From the NCBI RefSeq assembly GCF_910592395.1, contig NC_088311.1, positions 18,604,501 through 18,664,500 of the forward strand: 60,000 nt of DNA. Reading direction: 5' to 3'. The DNA comes from Lineus longissimus. Taxonomy: Eukaryota; Nemertea; Pilidiophora; Heteronemertea; Lineidae. This document shows positions 1 to 12,500 of this stretch, piece after piece. Position numbers and translations under genes: made by a program. Numbering within the stretch: position 1 is the first letter of the stretch; each line of letters starts with the position of its first letter. The notes beneath the pieces were generated by a model. It saw only the letters and a program-made list of their open reading frames with translations, searched no databases and was not told the origin of the DNA.

Positions 1-172
1 AAACTGGCGAAACGTTCTCAAGCCAACCTAGTAAAATTGCTGTCAACTAGACGGAAACAGTTCAACGCAACATCCTTTGAACAATACATTATAATTATTA
101 TATTTTAATAGCATAGCAATTTAGGCAACCCACAGACAATGTATACGTATACGTGTATCTTTGACTTCTTAA

Positions 173-383
173 AGGGACAATATAGGCAGCAGCTAGACAG
201 GCAAGATAAAGTTACACAAAGTCGTCAAAAGGGGTCACTCACATCTCACAGTACGTCAAAATGATTCACGCTTGTACGAGGAATAAATTTTGTGCCGAGT
301 CTGACATGACCAAGGGCCTTACTGTGTACTAGTCACTTGAAGATGGCCAAATTAGCCCCTCTACATCTGCCTATAGTCCCCCT
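173..383. mobile_element. TTAA-flanked MITE, copy 1 (211 bp)
   Basis: Both ends are flanked by TTAA (169-172, 384-387). The ends are inverted repeats: left AGGGACAATATAGGCAG, right CTGCCTATAGTCCCCCT. A second copy in reverse orientation is at 31323-31508 and a partial one at 40419-40475. TTAA duplication points to piggyBac-like or Kolobok-like mobilisation. It sits in the intron after exon 35. Confidence 0.75.
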
Positions 384-429
384 TTAATGTCTCTCTTAAT
401 ATATAACACACTCAAATGGTTTTTCTCAC

Positions 430-507
430 CTCGCTCCCCTGGGATTCCTGGCGAGCCTTCCTGGCCCTCTCCTGGTAGTCCGGGTGAGCCTTTATCCCCG
501 TGTGGAC
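430..507 (-). CDS. Collagen coding exon 35: COL1 helix, last exon in window
   Basis: 78 nt, phase 1 to phase 1, acceptor TATCTACAG, donor [24 protein letters not shown] then SPGIPGERG. The GE-GQE spacing drops one residue, at about the place where vertebrate COL1(IX) has its own short imperfection. The donor shows that more exons (rest of COL1, NC1) follow beyond position 1. Confidence 0.9.
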
Positions 508-3500
508 CTGTAGATAGAATAAAGCATGTGGTAGTGTTGATCGTCCCATATAATTACGGACTATAAGAGAAATACGAGAATGAGCTCAATACGCAGGTAC
601 GAAATAAATCAAAATAAATGGCACCGGCAAATGATGCCAATTGGGAGAACTCTTCTCAATTCAGCCAGGGTGGCCAAAGGCACATTTGTTACAGTACATT
701 ACAGCAAAACACCGTTGAGAAGGGATTACACCAAAGACACATTCAGCTAGTCAAATGAATCATCCGATAATGATATATATCTTACCCTTTTGTCCTCTCA
801 GTCCAGTCACTCCTGGGTAACCCTGCACTCCCATCGCACCGGTATCACCAGGGAACCCTGGTGGCCCTATCGGACCTGAAAGCACAGAGGTAATTGCAGT
901 GAAAATGAATAATAATGTTAAAATAAAGTTTAGGCTATCATCGGATTTTAACATAATTATTCACCCCGGTTTAACCAGAAACCTTTCAGTAGAACGCAAT
1001 TGAGCTGCAACAACATGAACGATTCTGACATGTACCTATTTATACACCTTGGTGAGTAAGGCATGCAAGGCAAAGAGATTAGTCTAGACTGAGTAACTCA
1101 CTGACAGTTGGAATCGAACCAGGGAGTCAGAGACCCAAGCCACAACTCAGTCAAATGACTGTTAAAGCTCGCTGATCGATTTGGTGTTTTGTAGCACAAA
1201 CGGCCCAATGGTTAGTCCAGGACATCTTATTTGTCACTTACCCACTAGTCCTATCCGCCCCTGTTTCCCTGGCCGCCCCGGAAATCCTTCACCAGGCGGC
1301 CCTGGTGGACCGCGTAGGTTGCTCACCATATCAGCTAACTCTTCTGAAGGAGATAAGCATTATGAAATATCAACCATCGGTAGTGTTCCCAGACTGCAAG
1401 GTTAGGCTATTAGTGCAGAATACAAATTATACCCTACATCATTAACATCACTGATGAACCCTTGTACATGGATGTTATAGTTTCATTCAATCTTGACTCT
1501 TCTCCAACGCGTGACACTACTGGCAAACGATTGTAATTCTTCAACGGAATTGAGGTCCTGATGAGGACACCTTATAACTTATACTGTTTCACCGATCGTT
1601 ATGATTTTTTTGGTGGTTTTTTTTCTCTTGAAATAAATAAAAACGAAGCCATTTGAATTTTGTTCCATGAGTGAGACTGGAATAAAAAGAAGTATATTTA
1701 CTGGTATCGTGCACTAGTATCAATCTCCATCACGGATGACACTCAAATACATGTATTGGTAATCTTCATAGAAGCATATTGTATGACATAACTGGAAGAT
1801 ACATCAATATGCTCGGAGATAGAGACAAACTACTAACACCACACCAAATTGAGGACCTGGCCCAGGATAGAGTTATAGCTGGGGCAAACTTGTAGCTGCC
1901 TGATGCGCAGTCGACATTGATAATGAACACGATGAATGTATTACCTTTCAAAATGTCTTTGCACATTCTTCTGAGTTCGCCTCTGTCCACACCTCGTCCC
2001 TGTAAAGTACCATAACAAGTAAAGATACTGGAAATTATTTATCTCTTTCCCATCGCGAATTGCCCAACTAAATTCACAAGAAAGTGTTACGAATGCACAC
2101 TTTTAGTTTCTTTTCATCATTATTGGAAGATATGACATTCAAAATTAGCATGTTTGCTATTCACGGTGGGTAAAGGTATTGGTTTACCTTTGCAACACAA
2201 TAGAAACAAGGCCCTCCCATAACAGTGTTGGAGGGGTACAATCGGATAAAATAATAAATGCAGGCCTTACGCCCCTCAAAATTAACTCATCTTTTGTATA
2301 TTTCTTCTAAGCACGTATTTTTCTTAGGCAAACCGATACCTTTAGCCACCGTCCTATTGGAAACCTTTTTCTGGTGACCACTTTTGAAAAACGCGCTCTT
2401 AGGCATTTAAAGAGAAACTCCTACAGGTATTTCGATCAAAGTTTATTTCGTTCAGATTGGTTAGGATGGAAAGGATATGCGATATATTATGATTTTGGTA
2501 ACACATGATCGACTACATACTAGGATATCATGGGCATGCTAACTGTTCGCATACGACGCCAACGTTGATGATGTCGTGCAGTGAATTCGTAGGTTTGGGT
2601 AGATGTGCGACTAGATTCCTGCGCAGTCCCGGAACTTTTTTATTGATGACGTCTTTCAGCGTCTGCCAACCATCGCCGCCATTTTGTTTCATCCACGTGC
2701 ATAATTACACATGTTACAAGATTTAGGTTGGTTGAAATATCTAGAACTAGCTGCGTAGGTTAAGTGGTTGGTCTCATGGAACAATATTCAAGATGAGGGT
2801 TGAGGAACAACACATCAAACGTGATGTAGTATGCGGTATCACTGATGGTAGCTAGTTCACTAATGCGTTTTGAGTTTTAACCGAATCACGTTGCAGACTA
2901 CGCACTCATGACTTGTTCCGCTGTTGGACTACCCTCCTTTAGGTATCAGAGGAATTTGGCCACTCTTACCATGGTAGGGTAGAGACGATGCCGGCCTGAA
3001 GCCCCTTCTATGAAGTACGCAAACTGACCAAAGTCCATTGTGTTTCACAGAAGCGAAATATCCTACACGTTTTGAAATGTACGCTAGTCGCTCATGTATA
3101 ATCTCTATACACTGATGATAGACCCGAGGACCCAAAAATGTGATCAGCACAAACTTGGTGCCCTGGTAACCACGCCATGAAAAACACATTCAACAGCAAG
3201 CACTGATTGGATCGAAGTAAAGGAAGACGGGGAGGGGGCGACATGACAGAGACAAATAGAAGTGACAACCTTTGTGACGTGGCCACGGATTCCCTAGAAA
3301 TTAAGATAATCAAAATTATACAGATAGACATAGAAAAAGACAATAACATGAGACTACGGTCTTGACGGGACTTGCATTCTTGTGTTCTTTATACAGTGCT
3401 GCAGGACAGCAAATCCCGCTCGTAGAATGCAGCCGAGTTGGTCTTTGATATTTCCACCGTATAGTGTCCATATTTCAATAGTGGAGGAAAGATGGGTATG

Positions 3501-6500
3501 ATCTGAAGCACTTGCTCAGGAGTGTACAAGACTTCACAAACAAACGGAGTGCGTTACAAGTCATTCGTCAGATAAAAGGGCATCGGGAAAAAACCTACCG
3601 GTGGTCCAGGATTGCCGGGTATCCCTGGCTGTCCGCGTGAGCCTTGTCCCCCCACCGACCCCGGTACACCTGGCGGACCTGGGTATCCTACCCGACCGGG
3701 TGGACCTGCCGGACCGATGTCACCTTGAATACCGCGAGCTCCAGGCTGGAAAGGAACAAATTGATGTAAGAACAATCACGATGATAGTAGTAAAGCAACT
3801 GACTCAGCACAACCTTTCCTTTTCGTCAGTCAACAATAAATTATAATATTTTGTTCGCTAAACGTCCTCATCAAGCTTATAAACGACTTTGCTATACGTA
3901 ATGACTATACCTATAGAGCCTGGAGTGATTGGGACAGGATAAGCTAGGTTGGTGGAAGGAGATTTCTCGCAAGCAAGAACATTATTGCATGCAATATTGT
4001 CGACCAGAATAATCACGTCCGACTTCGGTCAGGGCTTGGAAACGTCGCGACAAGGTTGAGGCATGTAGGTAGCGACGGGGAGGGTTTTTGGTCAGATTTC
4101 TGAGGCAAGGATGAGGAATATTCAATTTCGAATTTACCGATTTTTAACTTTTCAGTTTATAGAAAAACCATGACTCCTAAGTGAACCCGTTCAGCTGAAA
4201 TTGTCATGGTGTGTGATAATTAAAAGTATAAGGTTGCCTGTTCCGGTCATCGCTATACCTCGGAGGGTCGAGTGGGGTTTCAAAAATGTAGACCATTTAT
4301 ATTAGGTAAAAGAGCAGAATTCACACATCGAATCTAACAAAGGGAAAGGACTGTGTGTCTGAAAGAAACAAAAGGTTAACATTCTCAATATGTTACAGGA
4401 CTTACCTGTCCCGGAGGACCAGGGGGTCCTTGCGGCCCCTGAAATAACGTTACCATGTCATGTTAGCTCTTACGTTAGCGTGTTACATTTTTTTCATGCA
4501 GCTACAATGAATTATAACTCATCCTCACATAGCAGGCCTTCGGGTCACTTCTAAAATACACCCGCCCCACTCAAAGCCCTGCTGAAATTCGATCTCGCAC
4601 AGGAGCTGGTGATGGTCAGAAACTCCTTGTCGAATCATAACGCTTAACAAAGAAAACTTTATATCAACCTACGTGTATGACCATGATATCAATTTCGTCA
4701 AAAATGAGTTCAGTGCATGGAGCAATTTCCGACACTGAATACTTTTTTTTCTGACAGAGACTCGTTGATATAAGTTTCATCCGTTTACAAGGCATAACTC
4801 CACCTTCCATTTCCATGAAAAATCAGATGTGGTGGACCAACCCAGTTTTCACAAAACTTGAGTGTCACTTAATGGACTCTTGTTCTCACCGCCTAACATT
4901 TATACATGTAGAATGAAGGTCAAAATAGCTGTGTCAGTTAGATCTGTTAAAACTTTCACTAGACCGGATCTCGGATGGGACAGTGGGGTAACACATTTGA
5001 TGTAATATGGCCATGATATCTCACCAAATCATGCCAATTTTAGCGGCAGGGCCTTGATCGAGTGTATTTCAGGAAAGATACAAAAGCTTGTAGTGGAAGG
5101 ATGTTTAAACCTCTCTCTGCATGCTGTGTCACTTTCACACAACTTTTATACAACAATATATACAACTGTGACAAGATTTTCGGCGAGGTCATTTTGAAAA
5201 CCCGCAGCTAAATACACCAAAGGTCATGCTAAAATAAGACACTCAAACCGAGGGCAGTCTTCCAATATGAACTTAACCATTAGGAAACATAAAGTAATGC
5301 TATTCTCATCTATAAAATAGAAACAATTATCGCATTCATTTAATATAACATGATTATCATTTGCTAGCTTCGAGAAAGGGTCACTTACCAAGCGTCCTGG
5401 GAGGTAGACCTTTCTTTCCGATACTCGATAACCATACAGTCCATCCGGATGGGGCTGGCTGCTCAAGGGCTGGTCACTTTGTCCACGGCCTGAGCTGTTG
5501 CCGCCCGGTATTCCATCTTTTCCTGCTGGTCCGGCTATACCTGGTGGTCCCTTCAAACACAAGATTGTTCAACTACATGTATAATCTATTTCTCGAGATC
5601 TCGGCATTCGCATGCAAATAAAATCATAAAATCTCGAAAGGGTTTACGCAGCCGTACATGTAGTTCTCCGCTTTTTCCACAAAGGAGGAACTCTTTTGCT
5701 CATGATGACGCATTTGCCAAACAGTCAGATGACTATATGCTTTATTGGAAGAGATTTTTTTAAACCGCCGCACTTAATTCAAATGCAATCGCTTCCCAAA
5801 TCACAGGCACTTGCAAATAAGAGCACACCCCCACTGGCAACACACGTAAACGAATGGAAGGTAATGCACTGCACATTTGACGATCTCCGTCACCACATTT
5901 GTAACAAGATCACAAAGTCACTGCAAACGATTTTTTCAAAACTGTTTTTGCATAGTGAGAATTTATTTATTTTTTTCATGGCGAACAGCAATTATTTTTA
6001 ATATCTACCTGTTCGCCGAAAATTGGAAAAGTTTCAGAAACTTCAAAAACCAACCGCTTATCTGGCGGTCAGCCAATGCTATAGCCTGTAGGTAATGTAG
6101 ATATTTAAGATTACTACTGTGTGTGATATTAAAGGTTACTGCCAAAAGTTGGTGTTTTTTGTGTTGATTACAAGCAAAAAACTTACCGGTGGGCCAGGGG
6201 GGCCGACACGACCTACCGGCCCCATACTTCCAACTGCTCCTGGGTTTCCATTCAGTCCCTAGGAAAAAGAAAGAAAGTGTCGAAATAAAAGAAATAAAAT
6301 TAATCTTGATAATTTTACAAAAGGTTTTTATTCTACAGAGAAAAAAGTCAATCTTCTTTTTCGATTCTGTTTCATACTTATCAACCTCTCCTGATCATTC
6401 AACTTAACTTTCTTAAATGTGTTGATTCTATGGAATCTAATTAAGTTAACTTTTTCCCCTCAAATATGTATGTTATGTCGTGCTTTATGATAATCTCTTT

Positions 6501-9500
6501 TTTCTTTGAAAGTGACTATTTGGCAAGCCCGGCTTACCAAACAGCGCCTTTTTTCTGCCCTAGATGGAGAGCCGAACTCATGCATATTCAACCATCCAGG
6601 AGCTCATTATCATTCGTGACAACACGGTCAGCAACACTGGAGTTACAGTGAAACGCCTCATAGAAATGCACACCAATGCATTTAACATGCTTATCAGTTA
6701 AATCACGTTTATGACTTTTTTTGTAAATCCATACAGTCATGTACATGTACATGCTTCTTCATGGATTATTGACCAAAACCCGAGTTTAGTAACAGAAATT
6801 GAATCGAGAGCGGGAAGTCGGCCATTGTTAAATATGCGCATATAAATTCGAATATGACGTCACTGCTCTCTGATTGGCCAACATGTTGTAACCTCTCCGG
6901 CTCGCCAAAGAGGGTAGTATTTTTGCCCTGTTTGGCAAGCCCGGCTTGCCGAACAGAGTTGATTTTTAGTGCTGTTTGGCAAGCGGCTCTCCAAGCAGGG
7001 CAAAAAAAGATGCCTGTTCGGCGAGCCGCTTGCCAAATAGACCCGGCCTTTTTCTTTACTGATCGGAGTATGCCCTCTCACCATAACATTTCAAGACCAT
7101 GAGGAATTATACTACGTACAGGTGATCCATTTCGGCCCACTGGACCTGGTCGACCAGCAGTTCCGGGGGGTCCTGGATCTCCCTTTCTTCCAGGCTGGCC
7201 TCTATAACCTCTTGGACCATAGTATCCTCGATCTCCCTGGAATTTAAAAAAAGATATTTTACAATGTTCTACACATGAAAGCCACGATTAGAAGAATACG
7301 ACTATTGCTGCCATATGGCATAAGGCAACATAACGACACTGAACACAGAACACATCCAACACACATCAAGATGAGAGATACTCTAATATGTCTTACAACT
7401 CTTCAGCAAACCGATATACATGTACTGGCAGAGTTGATTCGAATACTCTAAGAACCATACATTTAATAAACCAGTTTCACTGTCTTCGCAACTTCAGCAT
7501 TTATCCAAAGGAATAATGCCAATTCAACTAAGACACCGATATAGGGAACTTCATAGACAACAAGTGGTTAGGAGCCAAAACGTCTGCACGACAGTTATCA
7601 TGTAGAACATACCTTCAAGCCACGGGGTCCCACGTCTCCTTTCGGACCTAGTGGTCCAACAGGACCCTGAAACCAGAGGGAAAAGGAATCACTTACAGAC
7701 ACAAATTAACACGACCGACCAATGACGCAAGAAATGCATAAAAGTTATATCAATATGGGTGAGGCAAAGCCCGTGAAACATGAATTACAAACTTTGGCTT
7801 AAATCCTAAAACGCCCGGCAAACGAGAGATTGTTGTATAACCTCCAATACACATCACATGCGACACACTTAACATGTGGTGGTCTGCTCTATGCACGAGA
7901 ATAAGTCGTCGCTGCGAGGAACGATATGACTAGCATTCCTCCATGGGAAAATTACTCACCGGTTCGCCAGGACTGCCCTTTTCACCAGGCTCTCCAGGTT
8001 GTCCCTGAAAGATAGACGGGATTTATTTTTTTAATGGTTGGTAAACTTCTATTCAAGGATGCAATTCAAATGTGAAAAGTGTCCATCAACGTTCAGGTGC
8101 CGTATTTTCAGTCCATCTCACATTCAGCGAGCGCCACAGCAAATCCAAAGGATGTTGTTACTGAAATTTTGATCACGAGATATACCATGTGTTCCAAAAT
8201 AAGCGATTGATGCCAATTATTGTTTATACTTTAAAGTGCATCATGCTACTTTCTGTTGGTGATGCAGTTATCAATGTGTTCCTTTCGAACCAAATATGCG
8301 TAATTGGGAATGATTCATCTGAAGCAGTGGAGGTTCATATGCACTTTAAAGGGTCAAAATCATGAAAGGTAAAATTGGATATCTCACTGTGATTCCAATA
8401 TCTCCTGGTGCACCTGGAGAGCCGGTGGTCCCTGGTCTTCCATCCTCTCCTGGCGTGCCTGGGCGCCCAGTATTTCCTTGGGGTCCCCTTGGACCAGGTG
8501 CTCCCTGAAAAGCATTTGATGTGAACGATACGAGTAATGATAACGATTTGATACCAGAAACGCCACCCGCTCGAGCAAATATCCACTTTTTCTAAGGGTT
8601 AAGGTCTACCACCTACACGTAGTTATCTTTATGACAAGCCCACATTGGAAAGTATTATCGCAAAAAGGGCGTGGTGAGCAACTTTGACAGGTATGAAAAG
8701 TCTAAACAGACAAGAGCCAAAATGGAAAGCTCTCAAAGATGTGGGTGTCATCGTGGGAGTTTACATTGTACTAGTAATTTACGTGTATGTTCATTAAAAG
8801 TTTTATGGTAACTTGCCGCTCTAGGCTGGATTTTTTGTGACTGATGAGAATTATTACAGACGAGTAATAGGTCAATTTATACGCGCACCAATATGGGAAA
8901 GTACAGATCATTTTGGAGTGATGTGGTGGTAGCGTAATGAGAGAGGATATGGTTCTATAAACGTAGCGGTAAACACAAATCTATCGTTTTCTGTTCCTTT
9001 CGATGACAATACCTTTATGATGAATCTGTCTACGATGAATTTGAGTTTACGTATACGTTAGAAGTGTTTAACCTCGCTAGTATACGTAGATGCATGACAC
9101 AGTGTAAGATGTATATTTAGTATAGATGTATTGAGTAGTGACGGGGATTGTTATGTGAAGTAATGTTATTTGTATGAAAAATGACGATGGGTGAATCATA
9201 GTTTTTAGAAGGCATTTGGATAGTGTGTGTTAGGAAAACATGTCAGAGGTAGTGTTATAAAATAGTCACTTTATGATATTAATACAATTTCATCAAATGT
9301 GAACTTCAAAGCAATGGGTTATCAAAACAACGAATATAAACAATATTTTTCTTTCTTTTGCGTATATACAACATGTACAATGTACATGTAATGAGCTTGA
9401 AGAAAGACAGGTTTCTAAACTGCAGGAGGCAATAACAATTTTGAACGATAAAAAGCGCTTTCACAACCAGGGTAAAACTGGGCAAAGATACAGGGCGTCA

Positions 9501-12500
9501 AAAACACGGCCATAATAAAAGGGTTAATAAGTTGTGTTTATAATAACGTTACTCAATACAGCGTACCATGTCAACTTATCCATTATGTTCTTTGAATACG
9601 AAGGTATCATGAAAGACCTTACATGACAGCAGAACCTTTCCAAAGAATTAAGTGTTTTACCAGTCATGCCTTTTTATTTCTAGTTGTCATAATTTGCGTG
9701 CAAAATTGACCAGATCACAAAATAAAGGCTTATTATGAAAGACGCCCGGACGCCTGATCACGCCCGACGCCCACCTATGCCCGGTCTGCAGATTATAGCT
9801 TTGCAAATGTAAAGGTAGTCTGCAGACTCGGCATGGTGGGGCCGGGCGTGGGCGTCTTTCATCATAAGCCCAGGATAAACCCCCTTTTCAAGGACTTGTC
9901 CTGCGATGACGGCACCGCTTCTTGATGCATATTTTTTCAAACTTTGCATTCCAAAGCTTCTAGCTATGATGGTATGAATATTATTGGTAACCGGTGTTTT
10001 AAGCAAGAAATTATAAACCCTCAGAAAATGGCAACGATTTTGATAGATAACACAAGAATCTTCATTTCTATTGAAAGATTCTGATGACACGGACTACACG
10101 AATGTGTCACGGTTGAAAAAGCAAAACTATAGGAGGTTGGTTATTTTTGTGTCGCGCCGGTGATACTGGTCATTTTAGGTGCTTAAAGGCCAACGCCATT
10201 CATTCATATATTTCCACATTAAAGTTGAATTGGGAAATTTCGAATTGTGTAAAAAAACTTACTCAATATAAATTTCGCCATTTTGTAGACCTGTATACAA
10301 AAACTATTACGCCATCTTTGAGCGTATTTGAGTGCATGAATACTGTATTCTATTTATCTGTGGCACATGATTTTACAATGAATTAGAAAGGCATAAGCTT
10401 TTAATCCTGCACTGACACCAACTTCTAATAAGCAGCTCATTTATATGAAGAAAGGTACGGAAGAGGGAGACAAATGTTTTCATGCATGGTGTATACATAT
10501 TATTTACTTTGGCCAGTTTCAAGAGCTCCACCTGAAGAAAAATGAAATGTTTCAACTCAACACGACCGTTATCAACCCATATCGTTTTTGAACTTCTTGA
10601 ACATCACGAAACTCTACATGCCATTTGGAGTCTAGTTAAAAACAAAGATTGTGTTCGTCAGCAAATCAATTGCATGTTATCTTTTTGAATGTCTCACTCC
10701 GAAGTTTTAGGCGATAAATGGCAGCTCACCTGAACTGTGCTTGGTGAGATAACCTATACCGACTATAAGGTATGAAATTATATTCTAACACACCTCAAAC
10801 GAAACACTGAAGTGTGATTTTATATGTACATGTACATGTAACTACTTTTTGACCGATTTCGTATTTTGTAACAGCCCCGGGCGGTTATGTTTGCGATACC
10901 AAAACCGCTAACAGCGAAAACGAGGCTCAGAGTTAAATACATAGGAAACGGTACTCCGTGGTGTGACATTATGGAACCAAGGTGTTTTATAATTGTTAAC
11001 TAATCAATATGTAATGATGATAAGAGTTGATATGGACTTACCGCTAAATTTTCACCCTTTAGTCTTTCCTTGAGCATTTCATCCGACAGTGAAATTGCGC
11101 GACCCGGTTCTCCCTGAAAAAGTAACACGACGTGACAGCATTTTCACAAAATGTCACTGAAAATGAATTATATCTGAGCGTGATTTCGAGTAGAGTCTCC
11201 GAATAATAGAAGAAAACGAATGAAATGCGTGCAACGGAACGAGTATTAAATAGTTCAGACAGAGTCTTCCAAATAAATGAGCATGGAAATGTTCTCATAC
11301 ATGTTTGTTTTATACCCGACCTTACATAGAGCCAGGGAATTTAAAGTTTAATTAAAGAAAATTTGTAAATGCATAAGCTTTTACTCTTAAGCCTGCACCA
11401 CACGGTGAAAATTTGCGTGATGCAAGTGACACGCGTGCATGTTGCGACAGGCAAATTCTCACTGTGTGGGGTCGTTTTTTGCTGCGTATCTTCCCTCGCG
11501 AGTCGAGACGCAGCCGATCTAGCATGTTTGATATTTTCTCGACACGCGAGGAAGTTAATCACCGTGTGGGGGCTACCTGCAGCAATGTTGCGCGAGTTCG
11601 ACGAATCACAACAAGCAGATCGGTCACATGATCAAGTCTCTGGCCAGGATCGATACTGTGTCGCATTACTGTATCCTGCCTTTGTATCTGCGGCCCCACC
11701 ATCTCGAGCAATTCCTGAAATTCCTCGACCCGCACTCTCACTCTGTGGAACTGGCGATACTTCATGGGGTCCTCCTCCCGCAATTCAGCAATTAGATTTG
11801 CATAGGCCCCCTTATCCTCTCTTCTCTGAATCCATGGCCTTGTCCAAAGACTACGGTCCACGCGGCGCCGCCTCCGCCGCCGCCTCCGACGGAGTAACAG
11901 CAGGAGAATAAGGGCAATTTGGTCTTCTTGGTCCATAATACTTCTCATAGGATTTGACAGTTCCCGGGCGCTGCCATTTTGGTATCATGTGACTGACCTA
12001 TAAATCATGTGACCGATCTGCTTGTTGTGATTCGTCGAACTCGCGCAACATTGCTGCAGGTAGCCCCCACACGGTGATTAACTTCCTCGCGTGTCGAGAA
12101 AATATCAAACATGCTAGATCGGCTGCGTCTCGACACGCGAGGAAGATACGCAGCAAAAAACGACCCCACACAGTGAGAATTTGCCTGTCGCAACGTGCAC
12201 GCGTGTCACTTGCATCACGCAAATTTTCACCGTGTGGTGCAGGCTTTAGCGATATGCAAGTTGGCCAATTCTATCAATAATGATAACGGTGCCCGACTGA
12301 GTGGTAAGAATACATACCCTTTCACCCTTGTCTCCCTTTTCACCGTAGGGGCCTACATTACCTACCGGGCCCTGAAAATACGAAAAAATAACCTTAAACA
12401 AGTTGGACTTCGCTTTATCGTAGATTCTCACCGAGCGGACGAAAAAAGAACCTCAAACAAGTTGGACTTCGCTTTATCGTAGACTTTCAACGACCGGGCT

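Noticed and set aside
3601-3846. Plus-strand frames over collagen exons (for example here and 13242-13448, 16334-16585)
   Set aside because: These are shadows of the Gly-X-Y exons on the minus strand; GC-rich repeats leave the other strand open.
11369-11911. 180-codon plus-strand frame
   Set aside because: It is antisense to the Harbinger transposase fragment and the terminal repeat; the minus strand has the recognisable protein.
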